Shown piece by piece: positions 9,005 through 21,614 of a stretch of DNA of 64,000 nt. Below the pieces are notes generated by a model. It was not told the origin of the DNA. It made no database searches and was given only the letters and a program-made list of their open reading frames with translations. Within the stretch, counting starts at the first letter, position 1; each line of letters starts with the position of its first letter. Position numbers and translations under genes: made by a program. This DNA comes from Gossypium raimondii (taxonomy: Eukaryota; Streptophyta; Magnoliopsida; Malvales; Malvaceae): contig NC_068570.1 in the NCBI RefSeq assembly GCF_025698545.1, forward strand, positions 8,990,001 through 9,054,000, in the 5' to 3' direction.

Positions 9005-11917
9005 TTAGTGCCACGGAGAATCATGAATGGGAGTTACGACAGACTTGATTTGAAGATACTGATTAAGGGCATCCAGTCCAAAATCCCTTCCGAATCCACT
9101 CATCTTGTATCCACCGTAGGGGCAATCCACGTCAAATGCAGTGTAACAATTGATCCAAACCACGCCGGCACGGATTGATCTCGATACGGTGTTAGCCACG
9201 TTCAAGTTCTTTGTTATAATCCCAGATGCCAGGCCATAAGTTGTGTTGTTTGCTCTCTTGATTGCTTCTTCCATTGTTCTGAAAAACCCCGTTTCAATGA
9301 CCATACTTCATCGAGAAAGGAAAAAAAAAAAAAAAGAACAACAGTTTTGAAGTTTAGAAACTACTTACTTGAATTTCATCAACGACATCACCGGGCCAAA
9401 AATTTCTTCTTTTGTTATGATCATGTCTTCCTGTTACAACAATACAAATCACTATGGTTTAGATATCTTAAACCAAACCTATTAAGACATGATTAGCTTT
9501 ATGGTTGTCTTACATTAACATCAGTAAATATGGTAGGCTCGATGTAGTATCCTTTCTGGCCGACATGCTTGCCCCCTGTTAGCAAAGTAGCTCCTTCTCT
9601 CTTTCCATGCTCAATATAAGATAGAATTTTCTCGAATTGCTTCTTATCAGTCTAAACACCAAACATAGTCCGTTAAATTATAAAATTCCAGGCTTCAAGC
9701 AAAGGTAACTACATAAAAATTATGACTTGGCTTACTTGGGGTCCTTGATTAACTTGAGGGTCGAAAGGGTCCCCAACAACAGTTGCTTTTGCCTTCTCTA
9801 CCAATTTCTTCACAAGTTTTTCATAAATACCTTCTTGAACATAAACACGAGAACTCGCCACACAAATTTCTCCCTACAAATTTACAAGATAGACAACAGT
9901 TGAGTACATGTAAGATTTGTTCAATTGTAAAAAGCAAAAATAAAAAACCACCTACTTTGTTGTAAAACATGCCTCTGAAAGCAATATCTGCAGCCTGGTC
10001 AATATCAGCATCATCAAATATTAAGAGAGGCGATTTGCCTCCCAACTCCAGTGACACTGGCTTTAGATTACTTGCTGCCGCTGCTGCCATTATCTTACGC
10101 CCAACTTCCGTAGACCCTGTGAAAGTCACTTTATCAATGTCCATATGAGCACTAATGGCAGCTCCAGCAGTCTCTCCGAATCCATTCACTACATTGAGCA
10201 CTCCATCAGGGATACCAGCCAGCTTAGCAAGATGAGCATAATAAAGGGCTGACAGAGGAGTCTGCTCAGCAGGCTTGACGACCAAGGTGCAGCCAGCTGC
10301 TAATGCTGGGGCAGCCTTCATGAAGAACATGGTAGTGGGGAAATTCCAAGGGATTATACTTCCCACAACGCCAATAGGTTCTCTGAGAGTGTAGCCTTGA
10401 AGTCCCTTTGACATTTTTAACACTGTTCCATGAATTTTATCGGCTGCACCCGCATAGTAACGCAGAGTCCTTGCTGCTCCTGGGATGTCGATGGCCTTGC
10501 AAAGAGTAAATAGCTTGCCCCCGTTTACGGCATCTAATGCCGCTATTTCTTCTACATTTTCTTCAATTAAGTCTGCCAACTTCATCATCATCCTTCCTCG
10601 CTCCTAACATCATATTTAAAAGGATGAATGAAGACTGACATAGTCCCAAATTCGCGGTTTCTTTACGGTACCAAATTATATTTCTTTTATATTTGTTGCA
10701 CTTTGTTAATTACGATTTTGGAAACAGAGCTATTCGTCTTTATTGTTAAAAGTTTCTGATGGAATTAGAATTGGCTTCATATATTTACGACCTTATATTT
10801 AATCCAGAGTTAGTCTTGAGTAAAATTTTCCAAAGTTTTTAGAATTTAATGAGAATTTTTAATAAAAACTTGAAAAGTTTAGGTATATAGGTAGAATTTT
10901 GTAAATAAATGAAGGAGACAATTGCATCTGACTTCAATTATTCGGGGTAGTGCAATTTTGTCCACAGGTGGCGTCGGTATATGAGCCAGATAATAGCATG
11001 TGAATTCTTGAAATACCAACACCACCCTGTATGTTTGTCCACTTCCCGTACTTTGAAAACGTCAAGCTATATTCATTGAACACTAAATTTCAGCTTAAAG
11101 ATTTAAAAAAAAAATATTATGGCTTTTGTTAAGGGAGCTCCACTCCATGAAATAAAAAAACAGTGTGGTTGGGAGCTGACAAATCTTTTAGAAAGTTGAT
11201 AGTCGTATTTTCTCTTATATTTGAAGGAGTGGTCAATTTACAACGTGAAAAGTGCTTTGTATGATATTTACGCTTAAAATGGATAAAATTTTAGTTAGGT
11301 TTTTATAATTTATAAAATTATAAATTAGTAATGGTAAAATTATACTTTGGTCCTTTAAAAAATAAAAAAATATGATTTAATTCTCTAAAAATCATAAAAA
11401 AAATAGTGAAAGGATGATATTCATTCAATGAAGGACTTAAACTGAATTCTATTAGCAAATATTTTAATTTTTAAGTAATATTGGGTTTGAGTTTATAAAC
11501 AGAAAAAATAAATGATGATAATATTTAAAATAAAGTAATTATCGAATATGAGTAGGAAGAAAAGAGGAACATACAGAGCCGGACATGCGAGGCCAGGGGC
11601 CATAGTCGAAAGCATGACGTGCAGCCTTAACAGCCAAATCAACATCCTCCCTATCGCCTAGCGAAACTTTTGTTATCACCTCCCCTGTTCTTGGATCAAT
11701 TGTATCAAACGTTTTCCCTGTTCATAATTATTCATTCATTCCTCGATTAGCAATAATCCCAGACAACATGAGACTCAAAACAGAACACCCCCCCCCCCCT
11801 CCCCATCATGTTAAATGGAAAGATACCTGAAATAGAATCCACAAAGTTGCCATTGATAAAGAGCTTGGTGAATTTTATCGGTGGAATCTTGACAGAAGAC
11901 TCGCAGTGACTGCCCAT
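9005..11917 (-). CDS. ALDH2C4: Cytosolic aldehyde dehydrogenase, family 2C (ALDH2C4/REF1 type)
   Basis: Seven exons on the minus strand: 11827-11917, 11575-11717, 9956-10603, 9736-9873, 9514-9651, 9369-9430 and 9005-9278. All have GT..AG borders and consistent phase, giving 497 residues, the usual length. It oxidises aldehydes with NAD(P)+; ALDH2C4 makes ferulic and sinapic acids from coniferaldehyde and sinapaldehyde. The start [20 protein letters not shown] has no organelle transit peptide, pointing to the cytosol. Visible motifs are IIPWNFP, the Rossmann GSTEVG, the general base Glu264 in LELGGKS, the catalytic Cys298 in GEICVASSR (34 residues after Glu264, as in the family), EEIFGPVMS and the C-terminal end HDSPWH. 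Intron 2 is about 970 bases, and intron 1 contains a C homopolymer near 11790. Assignment to 2C rather than mitochondrial 2B rests on the N-terminus. The exact substrate is inferred. Confidence 0.92.
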
Positions 11918-13726
11918 TTTCTAACTTATCTCTGTTTCTCTCTGTCTCTGCTATTCTAGTTTATTACGTAAAAGAAGAGAAGCCCCCTTTTATACTTACA
12001 AGTTGCCCCAAGCCCAAGGTCCTTCATCTTTATTTAATGCCAATTAGCTTAAAAAATGGCGTTATAGTTATTATCTTAGGAATAATTAAATATATTTGTA
12101 TGCCGTCCGTATAGGTTTTATTTTATTTTATTCTTATGTCATTGGACAATGCATTTTTAAAGGTCTATGAATATTATTCAACTTTATTTGGAAGAAAAAT
12201 ATTATGATAGTTTCACATTTTCAGCACCATATTATTTAAGTCCTAAAGTCATTTTCTCAACATCCCTTTTCAATATTCAACCCTTCAACAAAAGGAAAAG
12301 TCAATGTGCCATAAATACATTATTAACATAAAATTAAATACACGTAATGTCTTTTTACCATTTCGTTTAATTTTTTACTTTTTAACTTTTGAATTTACGT
12401 TTTTGTTGAATCATTCCAAATTGAATGGAAAAGCTAATTTTTTTTACTTTGTTGGCATTGCATACACGTGAATGACACATCAACATTTAATTCATTTTTT
12501 AAAAAATTAAAAAGAATTATAAAAATTACTTTTAAAAATTAATTAAATATTGATGTGTCATCTATCTGGCACCCACATGTATGCCACGTTAACAGATGTT
12601 AATTTTCCCATCTATTGTAAATGAAACACTAAAATAAACTGTTTATAAAATTAAAGGGTAAAAAAATTATTATACAGATAAATAAAAGTGAAAAGATTGC
12701 AAGGGTGCTAGTCCGGCCTCGTTGAACTCCTTTGGTAATAAGTAGGATTCAAATTTATAATGATAAAAAAAATAGAGCATGAGAAATAAAATTATTTTAA
12801 AATGACCAATCTGTAGAAAAGAAAAGATTTCCTGATCTGAATTCCAACTTGGCTTCTATTTCCTAACTTCAAAATCTCTTATTCCAAATTTGACCAATTT
12901 TATTTTCTCTTTAGTTTAGGGTGTCATTTAAATAATAAAATTCATAAAATCTCAAATATGCTCATAACATTTAACATAAATCAATGAGAGATAAAACTTA
13001 TCCTAACAAACTAAGTTTTTAATTTTTTGTTTTTCTAAGTAATCCTTATTTCCTTTTCCTAAATTCCCAATGTGACTGCAAATAATATGTTCAATGTTTA
13101 CTAATTTCAACTATGATAGCGTATGTTTTAATTGTTGAATTTCATAAATATATGATTTTTAGATTTTTTTAATTTTAAAATATTGGATTTTATTTTAATT
13201 GGTACACACACAAGCATTATCTGGAAATAAAAATACAAAAAAGTTATAAAAATAAAGAATGAATTTGGACAACTATTGGATAATTAGTCGGCAAAATGTG
13301 AAAATAAAATTGAATGATGTTAGTGGATTACCAAAAGAATATCAACTATAAAGAATAAAATAGACCGTAACTCATTAAAATGAACTAGCACACCACGTCA
13401 TGGCAGCTTGGATCTGGACGTGCTCATTCCCAGAAATTTTTGTTGGCTAAACAGTACAAACATTTTTTATTTTTAGAAAAAAAGGGAGACTTGTCAATGC
13501 GGGATGGGGTACTCAAAAACTTCTTATTTGCGCAAATTGAATAGTTGAATTAATGCACACATGGATTGACCAATAGTGATCAATTTAGTTGAAAAACTAA
13601 AAAGTGGTTTTCAAAATGATAATAAGAACGTGCTAGTTTTTTAAAAATTTAAGGTTTTGAGTCGATTTCTTTAATATTTAAAGAAATAATTTTATTTTGA
13701 AAATAGAAATAAAAAAAGTATCTTGT
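11918..13726. other. Intergenic region upstream of the aldehyde dehydrogenase
   Basis: AT-rich. A short imperfect palindrome at about 12460-12570 (GACACATCAACATTTAAT against its inverse near 12545-12562) is flanked by ACGTG motifs (12466, 12587). Similar strings recur near 48190-48260 and 49690-49800, so this is a small dispersed repeat, probably a decayed MITE. No gene is seen. Confidence 0.45.
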
Positions 13727-14771
13727 TAGGCACGTTTTTAGTTGCAAACACTCTTTATTAGTTCCTTTAGTTAAATGGTTTAACCCTTGAGTCTTAAATT
13801 CAAATCCTCTCATTCTCACATTTATATATTTTTTATTTCATGTTGTTTCAAGCTTTTATTTTATTTTTATTTCATGTTTTTAACACATCAACTCATCCGG
13901 TTAGATGGTTAAATGATAGTGGTTTCATCTTTAAATCCCATGTTTGATTCCTCTTCTAAGTACATTTGTATTTTTCTATTTCATGTTTTTAATTAATAAA
14001 TATAGTGTTTTCATGTTTTTATTTTTAATTCATATTTTAATTAATAACTCTTTTATTTATAAAATTAAATAATTATTTCAAATATCATTATTTTTGGTAA
14101 ATATAATTTTATATGTGTAATATTTATTTTCAATCCATATCATAAGTGTTATATATTTTTTATGTGTATTTGAAATATTTCACATGTAAACATAATGATA
14201 TTTGAAATACCATACCCACATTATAGATGAAAATAATGATTTTGAAATATTTTACATATAAAAATAATAATTATATTTGAAATAATTATTTGATTTTATA
14301 AAATTAGAAACCACCATAACCACAATATATGTGAAGAAAACAAATTTTGACATATAAATATTACAAAAATATATCACAAAATTTTTTGATGTTTTTTTAA
14401 ATAAAAGACATTTAACATGATGATAAATATAAAATATATATTTATAATGTAATTTCTAATTTATAAATATAAATAAAAGAATTATTAATTTCAAATATTT
14501 TTAACATAATGATATATATAATATATATTTTTATTATATAATTACTTATTTATTATTTGATTTTATAAATAAAAAGTTATTAATTTAAAATAAAAAAATT
14601 TGAAACATGGAATAAAAAATACAAATGTGCTTAAAAGAAGAATTTTTTAAAAAAAATTTGGGACTTTTTATTAAAATTAGGGCCAAAACCAGTTGAGTTG
14701 TACAAAAACTTTAAAAGAGCAACAAACTAATCTAAACTCTAAAAACAAACAAAAAAAAAACCAGAAGCCTA

Positions 14772-15406
14772 TGTCACGGGGCTAGACCTTTCGTCTCGCG
14801 ATCCGTGCGGCATTAGGCGGATTCTTTACTCAAAAACGCCTAAGTCAGTCTTTACTTAAGTGAGGATTCCTTAGGAACTCCTCCAAGGCACCAAATTTTA
14901 TGCCAAAAGAAGAACCATAAAGAACAACAAAAAAAGAAGAACCATAAAGAACAACAAAAAGAGCGCACACAAAGTGTTTGAGTAAATGCTCTCAATTCTC
15001 TTATTCACAAAGAATAAAGAAATAATGAATAGAATGAGTACAAATGAAGGGGGAGGCTCTCTATTTATAGTTGAGCTCCCCCAAAACCGACGGTCAAGAT
15101 ACATTTACATCGACGGACGAGATTAACATATCCCTTTATTTTAGAGATTTACAAGACATGCCATATAAAATCTAATCTAATATTTACAATATATGATTCC
15201 CTCAATCTTCTAAGATTAGTTACCAAATTAGCCTAAGTTGCCATATCTTCATTATCGGGCCAACCAGGCTTCAATCTGACAGGCTTCTCCAACAGCTCTT
15301 TGAATCGTGCCAGTTCTCGTGGGCTAAATGATCCCATCTAAACAATAGACCTCTATTGGATGCATTTGGTGCGATGGTCACAGGCTTTGAACTGCGGCCC
15401 GTGACA
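14772..15406 (-). repeat. 3' LTR of the gag-only element
   Basis: 635 bp, TG..CA termini, near-identical to 19837-20456. It includes the shared strings GCTAGACCTTTCGTCTC near its left end and TGCATTTGGTGCGATGGTCA near its right end. Confidence 0.9.
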
Positions 15407-15531
15407 TTCTCCCCCACCCATTCTTGTAACGCCCTCGTTGCGACTTTTGAATGGTACTAACTTGATTCGCCTCGATCTCGTCTCGACGCCTTAGCTTTTA
15501 TCTTCCTCCGGGACTTTTGGCTCGGCTTACG

Positions 15532-18500
15532 TCACTTCTTAACTCGAATTGTCCTACTCATTTGTACATCTCGATGACAAGAAGTTACGTCACCTTCTTG
15601 CCCACATTCTAACTTGGCTCGAATAGAATCCTCTTGATTTACAACACTTGGCTTCACTTTGCCCACAGTCTCTCGGCCTCTTTGCTCAAGAACTACGAAA
15701 GGGCCCTTACGTTCTTGCCAAGTTAACAAGTTAGAATGCAACACACTATCAAAGTGTTTGGAATGTACCTTTGCATTTACTCTGGTCAACTGTCCCATAT
15801 GCATCACTTTTTTTTCCTTGAAGTCCGATGCACCACCCACCTCTCCCATAGGTAGAAGTATTGTCGATGACTTGGCCAACTTAAACATTTCACTCAATTC
15901 GAGCCTCATTGGTCCCAGCTTCACTGTTTTCGTCGCAACCTTTACCTCTAAGTCCGATGAAAAACTCACATCTTCCTTGGGTGGAAGCCCCTCCGATGAC
16001 TCACCAAACTCAAACGTTGCATTTCCTTTGACTCCAACTTGCTTTGGAAAATTTCGCAACTCATGCGGACCACGGCACAAGAACTTTACTCGCTTCTTTT
16101 TGCTCCTCTTTACCTCTTGGTTTCGACTTTTCCCTTACTCAAACCAAGCTTCTTGGGCTCATTTTCTACTTTATCGTTCCCTTCGATGACAAACTTCCTC
16201 GGACACTTCCGTAAACTATGCGGACCATGACACAAGAAGCACTCCACTGGCTTCTTCTCTCTTTCGGCCTCCTTGGCTTCGATACCTCTTGCGCTCGAAC
16301 CAAGTACCAAGGCCTTACCCATTGGTTTTTCCTTAAGCGCGGATTTCTTTGGACATTTCTTCAACATGTGTAAACCGTGGCAGAGAAAGCATTTCAGCTT
16401 GTCCCTTTTCCTCTTGGGTTTTTTCTTCTCAACTCGTGGTTTTCCATTACCATTATTGTCGCTGTTGCCATTGCCATAAAAAACATATTCCTTCTGATCC
16501 TTTTCACATATGCCCCTTTCCTCGGACTTGGAATACCCAAGCTTGTCTTTCCCTAGACCAAGCTTGACCACAAACTCAACTACCGTCATGGCTTCTGACA
16601 GCTTTTGGACACCTCTTTGTTCCACCTCCTGTCTAACCCAATGCTTCAATTCATTTCAAAAAGTAAGCAATGCTTCTTTGTCGGTCACATTTGAAATTTG
16701 GAGCATGAGTTTCTTGAACTCTCAAACATACTCCCCCACTGTGCCCCATTGCGTTATCCCTTACAACTTTGCCCGAGCTTCTTCCTCGGTAAATTCTGGG
16801 TAAAACTATCCCTTCAACTCACATTGGAACTCTTGCCACGTTCTAATCTCACATTGCCTTTTATCTGTGATCCTACCTCGCCACCATAAAAGCGCAAATA
16901 TCAGTAAGAAATGTAAGAGCCCATTTTTGCCAGGGCCCATACCAGCAAAACAAAAAATAAAAAAATAGTTCAGTTACAAGCCCAAACCCAATAGGCCCAA
17001 AAATTAGAAAATCCCTAGCCCAAAAAACTTAAAAAAATTTTAGCCAAGAGAAACCCTAGGTACGCTGCACCTAGGTCTGCCCATGGCCGCCGCATGCCTC
17101 ATGCGCCTCTGCCGCTCCTCGTCCACAAGTCTGACACCTTTATCACCTGCAGAAGAAAACAACACGCAACCCAGAGCAAACAAATAACAAACAGACAAAA
17201 AATAGAAATTAAGAAGTTGTGTGGATCGGTTATAAAAGCCTAGAATATCACCCTTGTATTCTTCTTTGATTTTCCTCGTAAAAAACAAACAAAAGAGAAA
17301 TAAAAAAAAGTAATATTTCAATGTGATATTTCATTTTTTTTGAGATCTAGTGTTTTATTTTTTTAATTTCTTTTTATCTACGAAAATAAAGGAAAAGAAA
17401 CCACCTGAATCGGCCCTTAGGCTCGCCGTCAATGGCACTCCACCGTCGCTGGACGTGGGTTTAGGGAGGGGCCAAGGCTTTTCTCTTTCCCTTCGTTTAC
17501 CTGTTCCATGGCCTCGACCTCTGAACGCGCTTTAAAGCACCGATAGAAGGCGCCCTCGCATGGCTCCGGCCACCGAGCAGTGGGGACGCGTGACGGTGGT
17601 GGGGTTCCTAGCCTTGGAACCCTAGCAGAGAAAAGGAACCTCTTTTTTTTTTATTTTTTGTGTTCTTTGCAAAAAAAATGAAACTGCAGAGGAAGCAATT
17701 TTTTTAGGCTTTTATAAATTAATAAAACGGCACCGTTTGAAGGAAGGGAAACCTGCGCACTTTTGCCCTAATGGGTAATTTGCGCTTTTGGTCCCTCCAA
17801 TTCTGTGGCACATTCAATGCAGTCTTTTGTTTCTTTAATTTTGGCCCCGCAAATTTTCCGCATGTTTCAATTTAGTAAGCGCTTAAACACTGTGCTTTGG
17901 CGTGGGGAATATTACCCTGTAAGTCCCTCGCGCTTTGAGCGCGCTTCGTTTCAGTCCCCTGGCACCCTGTTTCATTTATTTGCAATTTTGAGCCTTGTAT
18001 TTTTAGCCCGATTTCAATTCGGTCCTTAGCATGTTTAATTAATTAATTTTTTATATTTTTTAAAGGAAGAGAAAAATTAGTTTCATTAATATTTATTTAT
18101 TCATTTTCAATTTTTAATCAAACTTACACTATTATTTATCTTATTTATTATTTATTTATTTACATATATGCATCGGTTTGTGTATGTTATCTACATTATT
18201 ACTACCATTTCATTATCTAGTTATATGCTAACTTTCAAATACTTTCTTAACTTTTAGATTCTTTAGTGTTATCTTTATCATTATTGTTATTATTGTTGTC
18301 GTTATATGGTTATTCGTATCATTATTCATGCATGTTGACATTAGAACTTTTAAATATCCAAGTATTTGTATTTTTATGCATACTATGCCATGGTTATTTA
18401 AATGCATGTTGTATAGCTATGTATGATTCCTTTTGTGTGTCAAACGATGCTATTAAAAGCATAATGGATTAAACGTTTTTTTATTTCATTATTCTTTTAC

Positions 18501-19674
18501 TCAAGTTCGTAACACATTTCAAGACAAAGCAATGTTTCGCGTTTTGGGAATTCGAGAAATTGTACCCTAACTTACTGGGTCTCAATTTTCTCGTTAAACC
18601 CAAATAGCAAAATATCCTTTTAAATTTCCAAACACATGAAATTTCAAAAAATAAAGCTAATATTCTATATTTAGAAAATTCGAGAAATCGTGCCCTAACT
18701 TACTGGGCTTCAAATTTTCTCGTTGATTTTAAGTAACCGAATATCCTTTTAAAATTAAAATAAATGAGGATAAAAAGTGAAATGCAAACTTACTCTCAAA
18801 ATATGAGATGTCGGGTCCTAACTTACTGGGTGTGACATCTTGTTACTTCGAGATAAGGAGACATTTTCCATTTTTGATTTAATTAAAGCATTTTAAAATC
18901 AACATTAACAAAAGAGGATCATATTTTAAATCTTTTCAAACTTTCAGCTTTTGACATAAAGACATTAAATAATCAACTAAGGTACCAATTTTAGGCGTAT
19001 CGAGGGTGCTAACCCTTCCTCGTGCGTAACTGACTCTCGAACCCGTTTTCTAAATTTCGTAGACCAAAATCGTTGTTTTGATAAAATCAAATCGTTTATT
19101 AAAAACAACCACTTTTCGAGGTGACCCAATCACACCTCATCAAAAAAGATTGGTGGCGACTCCCGTTTTCGTTTTCGTTTTCAAAAAACAAGTCGACCCC
19201 GTTTTGAAAAAAAATGGTGTCAACAAGAAACATTGAAGCAGTGTTTACCTTAACCGCATCATCCACGATGCCTTTGGCACAAAAGTAGTTTTTCATCCTC
19301 CACAAGAAATTATCCACATCGCATGCAGACATTGTCCCCATAATCTCTTTTGGCTTCAGGACATCCTTGTTACAGAGTACTGCATTTGCCACTCTTTTCC
19401 CTACGACTGCTCGACACAAGGCCAACTCTCTCTTGAGCTCCTCTATTCTTGTGTTTATAGCCATCGTCGTGGCCATTGTTTCTTCCTTTAAAGCCATCAT
19501 CATGGCCTCGAGAGTATCATTCCTCTTTGTCAGCTTCTTCTTTTGGGAATCTAGCAACTCTTGCACGCTATCCATTTGGGAAGTGAGACACATGGTCACA
19601 AAGTCCCTGAACTGCTCTCTCAAGTCTTCAATGCTTTCCCCAAGCGCATTGTCTAACTCTTTTGCGTCCTTCAT
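15532..19674 (-). pseudogene. Retrotransposon gag, interrupted and frameshifted
   Basis: Begins MKDAKELDNALGESIEDL (ATG at 19672-19674) with a long charged, probably coiled-coil N-terminus. The capsid-like core (DVDNFLWRMKNYFCAKGI) follows, up to a break at 19226, where a solo LTR is inserted. The frame continues at 16906 and downward (ALLWWRGR, then TWQEFQCELK) with several stop codons and at least one frameshift. The C-terminal part (16110-16649 and 15532-16080) carries CCHC knuckles CFLCHGLHMLKKC and CFLCHGPHSLRKC (C-X2-C-X3-H-X4-C) and a third, broken one (CRGPHELRNF). Gag coats the element RNA; this copy is inactive. Confidence 0.82.
16912..19225 (+). mobile_element. Solo LTR A, 2314 bp
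   Basis: Begins TGTAAGAGCC and ends GGTGTCAACA, with a perfect 5 bp duplication AGAAA at 16907-16911 and 19226-19230, inside the gag of the host element. There is no second LTR or internal domain, so it is a solo LTR left by recombination. It belongs with B (24421) and C (31482, inverted). All three share CCAGGGCCC/CCCGGGCCC near the start, an AAACCCTAG-type GC-rich island and a threefold repeated CCTAACTTACTGGG block. They also share a 3' part with GGTGCTAACCCTTCCT and GTGGCGACTCC. Probably Ty3-gypsy; the family is not named. Confidence 0.85.
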
Positions 19675-19836
19675 GGACTCCTCAAGTTACCCACGCGTTC
19701 CTCAACAGCCGACAACATCTCCCTCAAAGGCTTTCTCAACTACCTTTATTCAAACTCTTCTTTCGACATCCCAACGGTGCCTTCGAACCAATAACTCAAA
19801 TATCACTTGGTTTGAACCAACAGCTCGGATACCACT

Positions 19837-20456
19837 TGTCACGGGGCTAGACCTTTCGTCTCATGATCCGTGCGGCCTTAGGCGGATTCTTTATACAAAA
19901 ACGCCTATGTCAACCTTTACTCAAGTGGGGATTCCTTAGGAACTCCTCCAAAGCACTAAATTGAAGAGCGAAAGTGATTTATGCCAAAAAAAGAACCATA
20001 AAGAATAACAAAAATAGCACACACAAAGTGTCTAAGTAAATGCTCTCAATTCTCTTATTCACAAAGAATAATGAAACATTGAATGAAATGAGTACAAATG
20101 AGGGGGGAGGCTCTCTATTTATAGTTGAGCTCCCCCAAAATCGACGGTCAAGATACATTTACATCGACTGTTGAGATTAACATATCCCTTTATTTTAGAG
20201 ATTTACAAGATATGCCATATCAAATCTAATATAATCTTTACAAGATATGATTCTCTCAATCTTCTAAGTTACCAAATTAGCCTAAGTTGCCATATCTTCA
20301 TTATCTGGCCAACCAAGCTTCAATTTGACAGACTTCTCCAACAGCTCTTTGAATCGGGCCAGTTCTCGTGGGCTAAATGATCCCCATCTAAACAATAGAC
20401 CTCTATTGGATGCATTTGGTGCGATGGTCACGGGCTTTGAACTGCGGCCCGTGACA
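19837..20456 (-). repeat. 5' LTR of the gag-only element
   Basis: 620 bp copy of 14772-15406 with scattered substitutions and small indels. The primer-binding site lies next to it at 19823-19834, which sets it as the 5' LTR of a minus-strand element. Confidence 0.9.
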
Positions 20457-20696
20457 CCTACATATACTTAGCCTAAGAAAGCAATAACATCCTAAAAGCC
20501 CAACCAGGCCCCATTTTGATATCCCCAATGCCCACCCTCCAAAAGACGAGCCCCTTCCTCTTCTTCAGATAATTTATCGTCCAATGCAGTCCCCAAGACC
20601 CATCTATTGATGATACTATTCCTCAGTCAAAATATATTCTCGAACCTTCCTCCTTTTTCAAGCAATCTTGGCATCGATTTGTCCCAATGCCCTTAT

Positions 20697-21614
20697 CTAC
20701 CCCCATACCCCTTTTGATTTCCCTTCCAAATTAAATCCCAGAATACGACTCACCTGTTGCCCCTCTCGGGGTTGTGAAAATTTTTTCTCCTCATCCTTTA
20801 CTTCACTACTTTGATCCTTCCCACAAATCCTGTTCTCAAAAGGATCTCTCCCATCATCTTCCCTCAACCAAACACTAGTAGTTGTAATTGCCCTTTTCTC
20901 TGGCGCCCTCAAAGACAAATCCCAACCCAATTTAATTTCTTGACCTTTAGTCGTCACCGCCAAAAGGTAAAAACTATCTCCATGTCCAAGACGACTACAC
21001 AAAAAATAGAAGATAGTCAATTTTTCATACTGAAACCTAGCATATAATTGTTTAACAGTCAATGTTATCAGTTTTTTCCTTTTTTTTAATGGGACCTTCA
21101 CATCCGCAAAAACTCGCACTCTCATATAGTTTTGATAACCCTTGCTAATTTGCTCCGCATCATATTCAACAAAAGACCCAAAAAATGCTCTAAATTGTTT
21201 AGCAACTGCTTCTGACATCATACCCGATGGTAAATCATGAATCTGAACCCAGAAAAAGGAATATATCAAAGGTACCTCCATTGGGTCTTCATTTACCAAT
21301 GGCCTACGAAAAACCAACATATGATTATTAAAAGTCCGTGGAGCATCATTAATCACCCTATAGATATCCACCTCATGATAGAACTTGAACATGAACCCCT
21401 TCTCCCCTAGAATTGTAATTACCATTCCACCAATAGGATGCTATAAATTAGCCGAGGTATTCGTCATGGTTGAAAAGTGCACCATACTTGCTGTCAAAAA
21501 ACACCCCACCAAGCAAAAAGCCTGACGCGATTCCTCCTCCTTCAATCCCTCTTCCACCGCCCACGCATTCTCCTCTCTATAATCGATTTTCAAGCCCACT
21601 ATACCATCTTCCAT
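20697..21614 (-). pseudogene. LINE ORF1 (DUF4283) pseudogene
   Basis: Starts MEDGIVGLKIDY at the ATG at 21612-21614. Landmarks are FCLVGCFLTASMVHFSTM (DUF4283), a stop between ANL and HPIGGM at about 21440, FKFYHEVDIYRVINDAPRTF, FFWVQIHDLPSGMM and a degraded knuckle (YFLCSRLGHGDSFY, with two Cys replaced by Tyr). The closing block is SRILGFNLEGK. Same family as the ORF1 at 3967-4872 but clearly diverged, so an independent insertion. Confidence 0.82.

Larger units (their letters stand above)
14772..20456 (-). mobile_element. Gag-only LTR retrotransposon (non-autonomous), minus strand
   Basis: Two direct LTRs (14772-15406, 635 bp; 19837-20456, 620 bp) begin TGTCACGGGG and end GGCCCGTGACA, so each LTR has 9 bp inverted ends. 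The likely target duplication is CCTA (14768-14771 and 20457-20460). Orientation is minus: next to the right LTR lies a primer site resembling initiator Met tRNA (TGGTATCCGAGC on the minus strand, 19823-19834), and next to the left LTR lies a polypurine tract (15407-15419 read on minus). The only coding region is gag. No protease, integrase or reverse transcriptase is seen, so mobilisation would need a partner element. A solo LTR is nested inside. Confidence 0.88.

Noticed and set aside
11788..11801. C homopolymer in the aldehyde dehydrogenase first intron
   Set aside because: A simple run with no associated signal; may be partly a sequencing or assembly artefact.
15659..16803. Long plus-strand ORFs across this stretch
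   Set aside because: They are antisense shadows of the minus-strand gag, whose CCHC knuckles and capsid blocks are clear.
19367..19939. 190-codon plus-strand ORF
   Set aside because: Antisense of the gag N-terminus and running into the LTR; no protein-like content.
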